Assembly (NCBI RefSeq): GCF_023715325.1
Contig: NZ_JAMBNX010000009.1
Coordinates: 101,224 to 165,223 of the forward strand
Length of the DNA stretch: 64,000 bases
Direction: 5' to 3'
Source: Agromyces mediolanus
GTDB lineage: Bacteria > Actinomycetota > Actinomycetes > Actinomycetales > Microbacteriaceae
Shown here: positions 1 to 7,806 of the stretch, piece by piece
Layout: every line of letters starts with the position of its first letter
Numbering within the stretch: the stretch's first letter is position 1
Translations under genes and position numbers: made by a program
Notes under the pieces: generated by a model
Seen by the model: only the letters and a program-made list of their open reading frames with translations
The model's database searches: none
What the model was told of the DNA's origin: nothing

Positions 1-777
1 CAGGAGCGTCGGATCGATCACCGCGGCGACCGTGCCCGCATCGCCGATGGCCGCGGCTCCGGCCGCGCCGACTCGGCCCTCGTCCTCGGTGACCCCGGCG
101 AGGTGCGCGAGCAGCGAGCCCGCGGCGCGGGCGACCGGATCGGCCGAACGCCCGAGCTGCGCGATCCGCTCCGCGGGCACCGTCGCGCGGTAGAACGGCT
201 CGAGCCCGTACATCACGACCGGCACGCCGCTCGTGAGCACGATCTCGGCCGCCTCCGGGTCGTGCCAGACGTTGAACTCGGCCGCGGCGGTCGCGTTGCC
301 CGCGCCGATCGCGCCGCCCATCATGACGATCCGCGCGAGGTGCGGCATGACCTCCGGATGCATCCGCAGCAGCACGGCGACGTTCGTGAGCGGGGCGAGG
401 GCGATCACGGTGACCGGCTCGGGCGAGTCGAGGAGGGTGCGCCGCAGCAGCTCCACCGCGTGCACCGGTTCGACCTCGCGCTCGCTCGGCGGCAGCTCCA
501 GGGTGCCGAGCCCCGTCGGGCCGTGCACGTAGGCCGCGTCCCGCGGCGTCTCGACGAGGGGGCGGTGCAGGCCCGCGGCGATCGGCACCGCGGGCGCGTC
601 GGCGAGGTCGAGCACCCGGCGGGTGTTCTCCACGACCTGGGCGAGCGGCACGTTGCCGCCCGCGCAGCTGACCGCGAGGAGCTCGAGGGCGGGATGGCGC
701 ACCGCGAGCAGCAGGGCGAGGGCGTCGTCGACGCCCGTGTCCACGTCGAGCACGACGGGGATCGGCCGCGCGCTCAT
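1..777 (-). CDS. Inosine/uridine-preferring nucleoside hydrolase (3' end outside window)
   Basis: Reading leftward from the ATG at 777, 259 codons stay open to the window edge. The protein begins MSARPIPVVLDVDTGVDDA, the N-terminal calcium-binding DxDxxxDD loop of the IU-nucleoside hydrolase family, and later carries FNVWHDPEAA, the conserved family segment. These enzymes hydrolyse the N-glycosidic bond of ribonucleosides to ribose and base in the cytoplasm. Family members are about 310 residues, so roughly 50 C-terminal residues are missing. The start overlaps the stop of the sulfatase gene by 4 bp (ATGA), so the two are translationally coupled. The exact nucleoside preference cannot be read from the sequence. 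Confidence 0.9.
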   Translation of the reverse strand, partial: MSARPIPVVLDVDTGVDDALALLLAVRHPALELLAVSCAGGNVPLAQVVENTRRVLDLADAPAVPIAAGLHRPLVETPRDAAYVHGPTGLGTLELPPSEREVEPVHAVELLRRTLLDSPEPVTVIALAPLTNVAVLLRMHPEVMPHLARIVMMGGAIGAGNATAAAEFNVWHDPEAAEIVLTSGVPVVMYGLEPFYRATVPAERIAQLGRSADPVARAAGSLLAHLAGVTEDEGRVGAAGAAAIGDAGTVAAVIDPTLL

Positions 778-2993
778 TCGCTCGCCAGGATCAGCTCGGC
801 GTACTCGGCGGCGTCGTCGGCCGCGGGGTGCACGTCGATCGCGACGAGCTCGAGCAGCTCGGGGTCGAGCGGCACGGCCTGCAGCGGGCTGAACGCGCTG
901 ACCGGCGCCTGCCCGACGTCGAGGCCCCAGAACGACAGGTGGGCGCCGGTGCGCGGGATGCGGGCGGAGGCGAGCTCCGCGCCGCCGGCCTCGAGCACGA
1001 GCTCGCCGCTGAGATCGGGCAGCGAGCGCAGCCGGAACCCGGCCTCCCGCTCCCCCGGGTCGAGCGGGCGCGGCGCACGCAGCTCGACGGTCTCGCCGAG
1101 CGTCGAGTGCGCGAAACAGAGCACGCCGTCCTGGAGGGCGAGCACGTAGCCGCCCTGGGCGTTCCCGCTCGAGAGCAGCACGCCGCTCGCGGTCGAGGCG
1201 TCGGCGCGGAACCGCGCCCGCACGTCGATCGAGCGGTTCGACCCCGTCACGGCGCTCGGGAAGGGGATGTGGCTCTGCCCGGGACGCAGCACGATCCGCC
1301 GTTCGGCGTACAGCCCGATCGGCCCGCGCGCCTCGATCACCTCGTGCAGCGGGCGGTCGTCGAGCGGGAACACGTCGTGCCGTCGCGCCTCCTGCCACCA
1401 GAGCTCCTGCAGCTGCGCGAGCCTGGCGGGCTCGCTGGCGGCGACGTCGGTGGCCTCGGCGAAGTCGGCGGCCGTGTCGTACAGCCGCCACTCGTCGTCG
1501 GCGTAGTCGGTGCCCGGGACGTGCGCGGTGACGGCGCGCCATCCCTCGTGCCAGATCGCCCGGTGGCCGAGCGTCTCCCAGTACTGGGTGGTGCGCCCGG
1601 CGTCGCTCGCCGCGTCGGCGAGGGTCGCGGCGACGCTGCGGCCGTCGAGCGCGTCGGGTGCCGGGATGCCGAGCAGCTCGTAGAGCGTCGGCGCGACGTC
1701 GATCGCGTGCACGAACTGCCGGCGCACGCCGCCGGGCGTGCCCGGTCCGTTCGGCCAGGACACGACGAGCGGGGAGCGCACCCCGCCGAGGTCGACGAAC
1801 TGCTTGTACCGGCGGAACGGGGTGTTGCCCGCCATCGCCCAGCCCTCGGGGTAGTGCGAGCCGCCGGTGAGGGTGCCGACGCGGTCGAGCTCGCCGACGA
1901 GCTCGGCGGCCGGGCGGCGGATGCCGCTGTACGGCGCGTTCGTGTCGACGTCGCCGCCGGGTCCGCCCTCGCGGCTCGCGCCGTTGTCGCTCGTGACGAG
2001 CACGATGGTGTCGTCGAGCTCGCCGAACTCGCGGAGCGCGGCGACGACGCGGCCGAGCTGCGCGTCGGCGTGCTCGAGGAACCCGGCGAACGCCGCCTGC
2101 AGCGCGGCGTAGACGCGGCGCTCGTCGTCGTCGAGCTCGACCCAGGGGCGCACGCCGTCGTTGCGCTCGGCGAGCGGAGTGCCCTCGGGCACGAGCCCGG
2201 CCTCGATCTGCCGGGCGAGGCGGGCCTTCCTGGTCTCGTCCCAGCCGACGGTGAAGGTGTCGAGGTACTGCGCGATGAACTCCCTCGGCGTCTGGAAGGG
2301 CGCGTGCGTCGCGCCGAAGGCGAGGTGCAGGTAGAACGGGTCGCCCGGCCGGAACGCGAGGTGGTCGCGCACGTAGCCGATGGCGCGGTCGGCGAGGTCC
2401 TCGCTGAGGTGGTAGCCCTCGCGCGCGGGCACCGGCGCGGGGTGGTTGTCCTCGAAGAGCTCGGGCTCGTACTGGTCGGTGCAGCCGTCGAGGAAGCCGT
2501 AGTAGCGATCGAATCCGCGGGCGAGCGGCCAATTGCCGTAGGGGCCGGCGGGCGTGATCTCGTGCAGCGGCGCGAGGTGCCACTTGCCGACGAGGTAGGT
2601 GCCGTAGCCCTCCTCGCGGAGCACCTCGGGCAGCAGCGGCACGTCGCGGCGGATCGAGCCGCGGGAGTTCGGGAAGCCGGTGTCGGTGTCGGCGAGGAAG
2701 CGCATACCGATGCCGTGGTGGTTGCGCCCGCTGAGCAGCGCGGCGCGGGTCGGCGAGCAGAGCGGGGTGACGTGGAACCCCGTGTAGCGGAGGCCGGCAT
2801 CGGCCAGGGCGTCGATCGTCGGCGTGCGCACCTCGGAGCCGTAGCAGCCGAGGTCGCCCCAGCCCGTGTCGTCGAGGATGACGACGACGACGTTCGGGCG
2901 CTTCGCGCCCTGGCGCCGCTCGGGCCACCACGGGGTGGACTCGGCGACGGTGGTGCCGATCCGGCCGGGGAAGTCGGGATGCGTGGTCGACAT
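774..2993 (-). CDS. Type I (formylglycine-dependent) sulfatase, arylsulfatase family
   Basis: 739 residues. The metal-binding start of the alkaline phosphatase/sulfatase fold is at about 33-50 (VVVVILDDTGWGDLGCYG). Cys79-Ser-Pro-Thr-Arg83 is the CxPxR motif whose cysteine is converted to formylglycine. The catalytic domain runs to about 540. It is followed by about 170 residues with beta-rich character (around 570-710), a C-terminal extension seen in long arylsulfatases. No signal peptide is visible, so the enzyme is predicted to be cytoplasmic, acting on a sulfate ester brought in by the transporter encoded just upstream. Middle gene of a leftward three-gene operon: 66 bp after the MHS transporter and 4-bp overlap with the nucleoside hydrolase. 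No formylglycine-generating enzyme gene lies in the window. Substrate unknown. Confidence 0.92.
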   Translation of the reverse strand: MSTTHPDFPGRIGTTVAESTPWWPERRQGAKRPNVVVVILDDTGWGDLGCYGSEVRTPTIDALADAGLRYTGFHVTPLCSPTRAALLSGRNHHGIGMRFLADTDTGFPNSRGSIRRDVPLLPEVLREEGYGTYLVGKWHLAPLHEITPAGPYGNWPLARGFDRYYGFLDGCTDQYEPELFEDNHPAPVPAREGYHLSEDLADRAIGYVRDHLAFRPGDPFYLHLAFGATHAPFQTPREFIAQYLDTFTVGWDETRKARLARQIEAGLVPEGTPLAERNDGVRPWVELDDDERRVYAALQAAFAGFLEHADAQLGRVVAALREFGELDDTIVLVTSDNGASREGGPGGDVDTNAPYSGIRRPAAELVGELDRVGTLTGGSHYPEGWAMAGNTPFRRYKQFVDLGGVRSPLVVSWPNGPGTPGGVRRQFVHAIDVAPTLYELLGIPAPDALDGRSVAATLADAASDAGRTTQYWETLGHRAIWHEGWRAVTAHVPGTDYADDEWRLYDTAADFAEATDVAASEPARLAQLQELWWQEARRHDVFPLDDRPLHEVIEARGPIGLYAERRIVLRPGQSHIPFPSAVTGSNRSIDVRARFRADASTASGVLLSSGNAQGGYVLALQDGVLCFAHSTLGETVELRAPRPLDPGEREAGFRLRSLPDLSGELVLEAGGAELASARIPRTGAHLSFWGLDVGQAPVSAFSPLQAVPLDPELLELVAIDVHPAADDAAEYAELILASE

Positions 2994-3059
2994 GGTGGTG
3001 CCTTTCCGGGCCGGGCGGATGCCCCGGCCGATGCCTGGTCGCGGGAGTGGTGTCGGGGC

Positions 3060-4400
3060 TCAGCCGACGTGGCTGCGCGCGGCCGGCTCCGGCAGCGGCA
3101 GCACGGCGTGCGAGCCGAACCGCGGCTTCACGATCGCGGTGAACACGAGGGCCACGACCGCGACGAGCACGAGGTAGCTCGAGACCGACCAGGTCTGGCC
3201 GCCCGCGGCGTTCGTGAGCGCCTGCGCGATGAGCGGGCCGAAGCCGCCGCCGAGCACGGTGCCGAGCTGGAAGCCGAGCGACATGCCCGAGTAGCGCACG
3301 CGCGGCTCGAAGAGGTCGGCGAAGAGCGTCGCCTGCTGGCTGAACAGCAGGCCGACGAGGATGCCGCTGACGCCTGTCGCGGCGAAGAGGCCGACGACGG
3401 TCTCGGTGCCGATGAGCCAGAACATCGGGAACGCCCAGAGCACCAGCAGCACGAGGCCCACCATGAGCAGCCGGCGCTGGCCGAAGCGGTCGCCGAGGTG
3501 CCCGGCGATCGGGGTCGTGACGAGGTTCGTGAGCGAGGAGAAGACGTTCGCGAGCAGCACGACCGTCGGGTCCATGCCGAGGGCGCCGGAGGCGTAGCCG
3601 AGCACGAAGACGCCCTGGATGAGGCCGAGGGTGGTGTCGCTCGTGTGGATGAAGACCGCGGCCGCGATCTCCTTCGGGTAGCGCCGGACGGCCTCCCAGA
3701 CCGGGAGCTTCGCCTCCGCCTTCTTCTCCTGCACGGCGACGAACTCGGGGCTCTCGTCGACCTTCAGCCGCAGGAAGACACCGACGACGAGCAGCAGGGC
3801 GCTCGCGAGGAAGGGGATGCGCCAGCCCCAGGCGACGAGCTCCTCGAGGCCGATGGTGGCGGTGAGCAGGGCGACGACCCCGCTCGAGAGGATGACGCCG
3901 ATCGGGGCGCCGGCCTGCACGAGGCTGCCGAAGAAGCCGCGCCGCGCGGCCGGGGCGTGCTCGACCGCGAGGAGGGCCGCGCCGCCCCACTCGCCGCCGA
4001 TGCCGATGCCCTGCAGCACGCGCAGCACGACGAGCAGGATGGGCGCGGCGACGCCGATCTGCGCGTACGTCGGCAGCACGCCGATGAGCACGGTGACGGT
4101 GCCGGTCAGCATGAAGGTGAACAGCAGCACGCGCTTGCGGCCGATGCGGTCGCCGAAGTGGCCGAGGATGATGCCGCCGAGCGGCCGGGCGATGAAGCCG
4201 ACGGTGAAGGTGGCGAGGGAGAGCAGGGTGGCGACGCCGGCGTCGCCCGTCGGGAAGAAGACCTGGCCGAAGACGAGGGCGGAGAGCGTGCCGAAGACGA
4301 AGAAGTCGTAGTACTCGAGCACCGATCCGATGGTGCTGGCGGTGACGGCGCGCCAGGAGGCCGCTGGGGCCTTCGTGGGCGAGGGGGCGGTCGTGTCCAT
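3060..4400 (-). CDS. MFS transporter, metabolite:H+ symporter (MHS) family
   Basis: 446 residues with about 12 hydrophobic segments. The N-terminal ASTIGSVLEYYDFFVFG is the MHS hallmark (ProP/ShiA/KgtP group), and GHFGDRIGRKRVL is the loop 2-3 MFS motif. It should import a small organic solute by proton symport across the cytoplasmic membrane. The ATG at 4400 is preferred over the in-frame ATG at 4412 because AGGAG lies 5 bases before it; an open frame continues further upstream but has no MHS content. First gene of the operon with the sulfatase and nucleoside hydrolase, suggesting its substrate is a sulfated or nucleoside-linked compound (inference). Preceded by a strong-looking promoter and a perfect palindrome. 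Confidence 0.9.
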   Translation of the reverse strand: MDTTAPSPTKAPAASWRAVTASTIGSVLEYYDFFVFGTLSALVFGQVFFPTGDAGVATLLSLATFTVGFIARPLGGIILGHFGDRIGRKRVLLFTFMLTGTVTVLIGVLPTYAQIGVAAPILLVVLRVLQGIGIGGEWGGAALLAVEHAPAARRGFFGSLVQAGAPIGVILSSGVVALLTATIGLEELVAWGWRIPFLASALLLVVGVFLRLKVDESPEFVAVQEKKAEAKLPVWEAVRRYPKEIAAAVFIHTSDTTLGLIQGVFVLGYASGALGMDPTVVLLANVFSSLTNLVTTPIAGHLGDRFGQRRLLMVGLVLLVLWAFPMFWLIGTETVVGLFAATGVSGILVGLLFSQQATLFADLFEPRVRYSGMSLGFQLGTVLGGGFGPLIAQALTNAAGGQTWSVSSYLVLVAVVALVFTAIVKPRFGSHAVLPLPEPAARSHVG

Positions 4401-4440
4401 GTCACTCCTCATTGAACGTGCGGACTCGGGGATTGGGGGA

Positions 4441-4466
4441 TGGAATCGATTCCGGAATCGATTCCA
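4441..4466. promoter_or_regulatory. Perfect 26-bp palindrome, probable repressor operator
   Basis: Two adjacent copies of GGAATCGATTCC, flanked by T and A, form a 26-bp sequence identical to its own reverse complement. It covers the predicted transcription start of the MHS-transporter/sulfatase operon and ends about 40 bp before the first start codon. The CG-centred symmetry is the style of LacI-family operators, but no LacI-type gene is in the window, so the regulator would be encoded elsewhere. Confidence 0.75.
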
Positions 4467-4467
4467 A

Positions 4468-4496
4468 AGCGTACGGCGCGAGCTCGCGGCCGTCAA
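4468..4496 (-). promoter_or_regulatory. Promoter of the MHS transporter-sulfatase operon
   Basis: On the minus strand TTGACG (4496-4491) and TACGCT (4473-4468) are separated by exactly 17 bases, a good sigma-70-type match. A start about 7 bases further on (around 4461) falls inside the palindrome at 4441-4466, the usual placement for a repressor that blocks initiation. Confidence 0.6.
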
Positions 4497-4511
4497 TCCC
4501 CGACTTCGGCG

Positions 4512-4571
4512 GCATCCGGCCCCGGCATCCCGCCCTGCATCCGGCCACGGCATCCCGCCCGGCATCCGGCC
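4512..4571. repeat. 25-bp tandem repeat, 2.4 copies
   Basis: Copies at 4512-4536 and 4537-4561 differ at two bases, and a third partial copy covers 4562-4571. Each unit holds two GCATCC words (GCATCCGGCC and GGCATCCCGCC). It lies in the short divergent gap between the operon promoter and the YqaJ gene. Function unknown. Confidence 0.8.
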
Positions 4572-4601
4572 GCCGTCGCCCGGCGGAGGTACCCTCGGAG
4601 G

Positions 4602-5312
4602 GTGACCGAGCCCTTCGCCCTCTTCGACCTCGACGAGGTCGCGCCCAGGGTGTCCGAGGCGCTGCGGCACGAGCCGCACCCGCACGAGCGGCGCATCGTC
4701 GCCGATTCGGGCGACCGCGTCGCCTGGCTCCGGGCGCGCAGCCAGGGCATCACCGCGACGGATGCCGCGAAGCTCGCCACCCGCGAGTCGGTCCGCTCGG
4801 CGGCGTACGAGAAGCTGCACGGCTCCCGGCGGAGCTTCGGCGGCAGCCGCTTCACCGACCACGGCCGCGAACGCGAACCCGTCATCGCCGCCTGGGTCAA
4901 GCAGTCCCACGGCATCCTGCCCTCGAGCCTCCTGTTCCACGCCGAGACCGAGCGCCGCCACCTCGCCACGCCCGACGGCCTCGTCGCCGACCCGGCCGGC
5001 CGGCTGACGCTCTGCGAGATCAAGACCACCTCGAAGCCCTGGCGCTCCATCCCCCGCTCGTACCTCCGCCAGGTGTGGTGGCAGCAGTACGTGCTCGGTG
5101 CCGAGCGAACGCTCGTCGTCTGGGAGCAGCACGACGACTTCGTCCCCGTCGAGCCCGAGCCGCGCTGCCGCTGGGTCGACCGCGACGACGACGAGATCCA
5201 GCGCCTCGTCACCCTCGCCGGCGAACTGCTCGAGGCGCTCGGGCCGCGCCCGGCCCCGCCGCAGCCCCGCGAGCGCGACCGCTCCTTCTACCGGCCGGGC
5301 GCGCTCGCGTGA
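4602..5312 (+). CDS. YqaJ-type (lambda exonuclease-fold) nuclease
   Basis: 236 residues from the GTG at 4602. The pattern matches the YqaJ viral recombinase family of the restriction-endonuclease-like superfamily: SQGITATDAAKLA near residue 50, FTDHGREREP near 85-95, LATPDGLVAD near 125, and the catalytic E-x-K core CEIKTTSKP near 145. Such enzymes are metal-dependent 5'-3' exonucleases of phage recombination, but stand-alone chromosomal members of about 230 residues are common in actinobacteria. GGAGG lies about 12 bases before the GTG, a rather long spacing, so the start is not certain. The stop overlaps the GTG start of the next gene by 4 bp (GTGA). No RecT-type annealing protein and no phage genes are nearby. 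Confidence 0.8.
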   Translation: MTEPFALFDLDEVAPRVSEALRHEPHPHERRIVADSGDRVAWLRARSQGITATDAAKLATRESVRSAAYEKLHGSRRSFGGSRFTDHGREREPVIAAWVKQSHGILPSSLLFHAETERRHLATPDGLVADPAGRLTLCEIKTTSKPWRSIPRSYLRQVWWQQYVLGAERTLVVWEQHDDFVPVEPEPRCRWVDRDDDEIQRLVTLAGELLEALGPRPAPPQPRERDRSFYRPGALA

Positions 5313-6097
5313 CCGCACTGCTCCTGCACGGACTCGGCGCCGACCGTCGCCAGCCGCTGGAGCTGCTCGCCCCGCCCCTCATCGGCGTCGAAGGGCCCGG
5401 GGTGCGGATGCTCGCGACCGACGCCCGCGCGCACGGCGACTCCGCGCTCCTCGGCACGCCCGCCGACTTCGCGCTCGACGGGCTCGCCGAAGAGGCGGTC
5501 GCCGACGCGCTCGCCCTCGATCCGGGCCTCGCGGATGGGCCGGTGACGCTCCTCGGCATCTCGATGGGCGCCGCGATCGCGCTGCGCATCGCCCTGCGGG
5601 GGCTGCTGCCCGTCGACCGGGCCGTGTTCGTGCGGCCGTCGTTCGACGACACCCCGTACCCCGAACAGCTCCGGCCGTTCCCCGTCATGGGGCAGCTGCT
5701 GCACGACCGGGGGCCGGCCGCGGTCGAGGACTTCCGCGAGAGCTGGCACTACCGCACGGTGCAGCACCGCTCGCCGGCGGGGGCGCGGGCACTGCTCAGC
5801 CAGTTCGGCTCGCCGCGGGCGGCGGAGCGGGCCGTGCGGCTCGTCGAGGTGCCGCGCAACCGCGCGTTCGCGAGCGACGCGGAGCTCGCGCGCGTGCCCG
5901 AGGGGGGCGTCCGCTCCCTCGTGGTCGCCGCCGAGCGCGATCCGGTGCATCCGATCGAACTCGGCGAACGCTGGGCGTCGGGGCTCGCGGCCGAACTCGT
6001 CGTCGCCCCGCCGCGGGAGGACGGCCTGCCCGCGCTCAGCGCACGGATTCGCGAGGGCGTGGCGCGCTGGCTGGAGGCGAATCCGCCCCGCCGCTGA
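5309..6097 (+). CDS. Alpha/beta hydrolase
   Basis: 262 residues starting at a GTG that overlaps the YqaJ stop. LLLHGLGADRRQ near residue 5 is the oxyanion-hole strand, and LLGISMGAAIAL near 85 is the nucleophile elbow (G-x-S-x-G), giving Ser as nucleophile. An acidic residue and histidine are expected later; the segment VVAAERDPVHP near 215 supplies the usual Asp and His region. Probable cytoplasmic esterase or lipase-like enzyme with unknown substrate. It is translationally coupled to the nuclease, although no functional link is known. Its 3' end overlaps the convergent Pr6Pr gene by 62 bp. Confidence 0.85.
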   Translation: MTALLLHGLGADRRQPLELLAPPLIGVEGPGVRMLATDARAHGDSALLGTPADFALDGLAEEAVADALALDPGLADGPVTLLGISMGAAIALRIALRGLLPVDRAVFVRPSFDDTPYPEQLRPFPVMGQLLHDRGPAAVEDFRESWHYRTVQHRSPAGARALLSQFGSPRAAERAVRLVEVPRNRAFASDAELARVPEGGVRSLVVAAERDPVHPIELGERWASGLAAELVVAPPREDGLPALSARIREGVARWLEANPPRR

Positions 6098-6752
6098 GCG
6101 GCGCCGCCCCGGTCGCCCGGGGGTACGGCCAACTCGTCCGGCTGAGCGCGACGATGCCCGCACCCACCAGCAGGATGAAGGCCGCGATCGCGATCACGTA
6201 GACGAGCACGCCGTCGTAGCCGACGCCCGGTGCGACGTCCGGGTTCAGGAACGGGTACGGGTACCAGTCGGCGATCGGCCCGCGGACCATCGTGTACACG
6301 ACCCACGCGAGCGGGTAGACGGCGACGAGCCAGAGCCGTCGCCACGGGATCGGCCGCCGTCCGGGCCCGAAGACCCAGTCGACGAGCACGTACAGCGGCG
6401 CCCAGACGTGCAGGATCTCGTTCGACCAGGGCACGGTCGTCGCCTGGTCGAGCGCGAGATCACGCAGCAGCAGGTTGAACACGACGAGGGTGGTCGTGAG
6501 GTACGTGGTCGCGCAGGCGCGCACCAGCGCGAACGTCGGAGCGTCGTCGCGCCCGCGGAACGCGAGCCCGGCCGCGATGACGAGCACGACCGCCCCGATG
6601 AGGTTCGACTGGATGGTGAAGAAGCTGAAGAAGTTCACCAGGAAGACGCCGGGCTCGGGCACGAGCGAGAGGCTCTTCACGAACTGGCCGACGACGGCGG
6701 CGACGATGGCCGCGGCGGCGACGAGCCGCAGGACCGCGAAAGCGATGCGCAT
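6036..6752 (-). CDS. Pr6Pr family membrane protein
   Basis: 238 residues with about six hydrophobic segments. The segments FFSFFTIQSNLIGAVVL, VPWSNEILHVWAPLYVLVDW and WYPYPFLNP are characteristic of the Pr6Pr (FAR-17a/AIG1-like) family, whose function in bacteria is not established. The C-terminal 25 residues are polar and low in complexity and are encoded in the stretch that overlaps the convergent hydrolase gene. A paralogue with the same motifs lies at 37774-38562. Monocistronic as far as can be seen. Confidence 0.85.
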   Translation of the reverse strand: MRIAFAVLRLVAAAAIVAAVVGQFVKSLSLVPEPGVFLVNFFSFFTIQSNLIGAVVLVIAAGLAFRGRDDAPTFALVRACATTYLTTTLVVFNLLLRDLALDQATTVPWSNEILHVWAPLYVLVDWVFGPGRRPIPWRRLWLVAVYPLAWVVYTMVRGPIADWYPYPFLNPDVAPGVGYDGVLVYVIAIAAFILLVGAGIVALSRTSWPYPRATGAAPLSGGADSPPASAPRPRESVR

Positions 6753-6790
6753 GGCCCAGAGCCTAGTGGCTGCCCCGGGACCGTCGGGAG

Positions 6791-7750
6791 CTATCCGCTG
6801 CGACCAGCGAGGAGCGCCGAGCCGAGCTCGCTGCGGAGGTACAGCACGCTCCGCCCGGAGCGGGTGCCGACGAGCAGCCCGGCGTCACGGAGCGCGCGGA
6901 GGTGCTGGTTCACCGCGCTCGTGGTCACCCCGAAACGCACGCCGAGCTCCGTCGAGGAGGCCGGGTCGCCGAGGGCCGCGAGGAGCTTCGCCCGGGTCTC
7001 GCCGAGGATGCCCGCGAGCGCGCCCGGGTTCGCGACCGGCTCGGTCTCCCAGAGCGCCCCCTGCCCGCGCGCCGGGTACATCAGCATGGGCGGCCCGTCG
7101 CCGACGGGGGCGGAGGCGCGCCTCGTGAACATCGTGGGCACGAGGGTGAGCCCGTTGCCGTCGATCGGCTGCAGCCGCTCCCCCGGGTCGCGCAGGCGCA
7201 CCGCGACGACGCCGTCGGCGTAGTCGACCGTCGACGAGATGCCGTTCAGCATCGTCGACAGCCCGTTCTGCGCGATCTGCCGGCCGCGGTAGACGACGTC
7301 GGCCTCGAGCACGGTGCGCATGCGCGGCCAGTAGGGCTCGAAGGTCGCGGTCCAGAGCTCGCGCAGTGCGCGGATGACCCGCCGGAAGGCCGCACGCGGC
7401 GGCCCCGAGAGCGCGTCGGGGATCCGCCCGTGCACGGCGACGAGGTCGGCGAGGAACACCTCGGTGGGCAGCGCCTCGAGCGCCGCGAACTCGTCGTCGA
7501 TCCGGGTGAGCGGGGAGGCCGGCCTGGGGTTCAGGAAGTCCGGCGTCCAGAGCCGCTCGTCGATGAGCGCGCGCAGCACCTCGAGGTCGAGCTCGGCGCG
7601 GGCCTCCTCGGTGCGCCGCAGCCAGGGCAGCTGCAGCGGGAACCCGGCGGGCACCATGACGGCTCGGAGCGAGAGGCCGAGCTCGCACAGCGGGGAGATG
7701 CCGAAGCGCACGGCGGCGACATCGGACTCCTTGAGCACGTACCTGAGCAT
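6791..7750 (-). CDS. ArsR-like winged-helix transcriptional regulator (DUF5937 type)
   Basis: 319 residues. The C-terminal 70 residues form a winged helix: LGVRFGVTTSAVNQHLRALR contains the recognition helix and RSVLYLRS the wing. The long N-terminal part is a ligand or dimerisation domain of the DUF5937 type common in actinobacteria. I take the ATG at 7750 (MLRYVLKESDVA) because the family begins there; an in-frame ATG at 7783 would add 11 residues. It is divergent from an MFS transporter gene with a gap of only 56 bp, so it most likely controls that transporter and itself. Inducing ligand unknown. Confidence 0.82.
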   Translation of the reverse strand: MLRYVLKESDVAAVRFGISPLCELGLSLRAVMVPAGFPLQLPWLRRTEEARAELDLEVLRALIDERLWTPDFLNPRPASPLTRIDDEFAALEALPTEVFLADLVAVHGRIPDALSGPPRAAFRRVIRALRELWTATFEPYWPRMRTVLEADVVYRGRQIAQNGLSTMLNGISSTVDYADGVVAVRLRDPGERLQPIDGNGLTLVPTMFTRRASAPVGDGPPMLMYPARGQGALWETEPVANPGALAGILGETRAKLLAALGDPASSTELGVRFGVTTSAVNQHLRALRDAGLLVGTRSGRSVLYLRSELGSALLAGRSG

Positions 7751-7806
7751 GAAGCACAACGCTACATCGATTTCCCGCGGCATCCGGCTCTGGCAGAACT
7801 GAACCC

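Noticed and set aside
828..4415. A 1195-codon open frame on the plus strand across the sulfatase and transporter genes
   Set aside because: It is antisense to two clear genes, has an Arg/Glu/His-rich composition without domains, and arises from high GC content.
4401..5318. N-terminal extension of the MHS transporter across the promoter and into the YqaJ gene
   Set aside because: AGGAG five bases before the ATG at 4400, the palindrome and promoter all lie within the extension, which has no homology.
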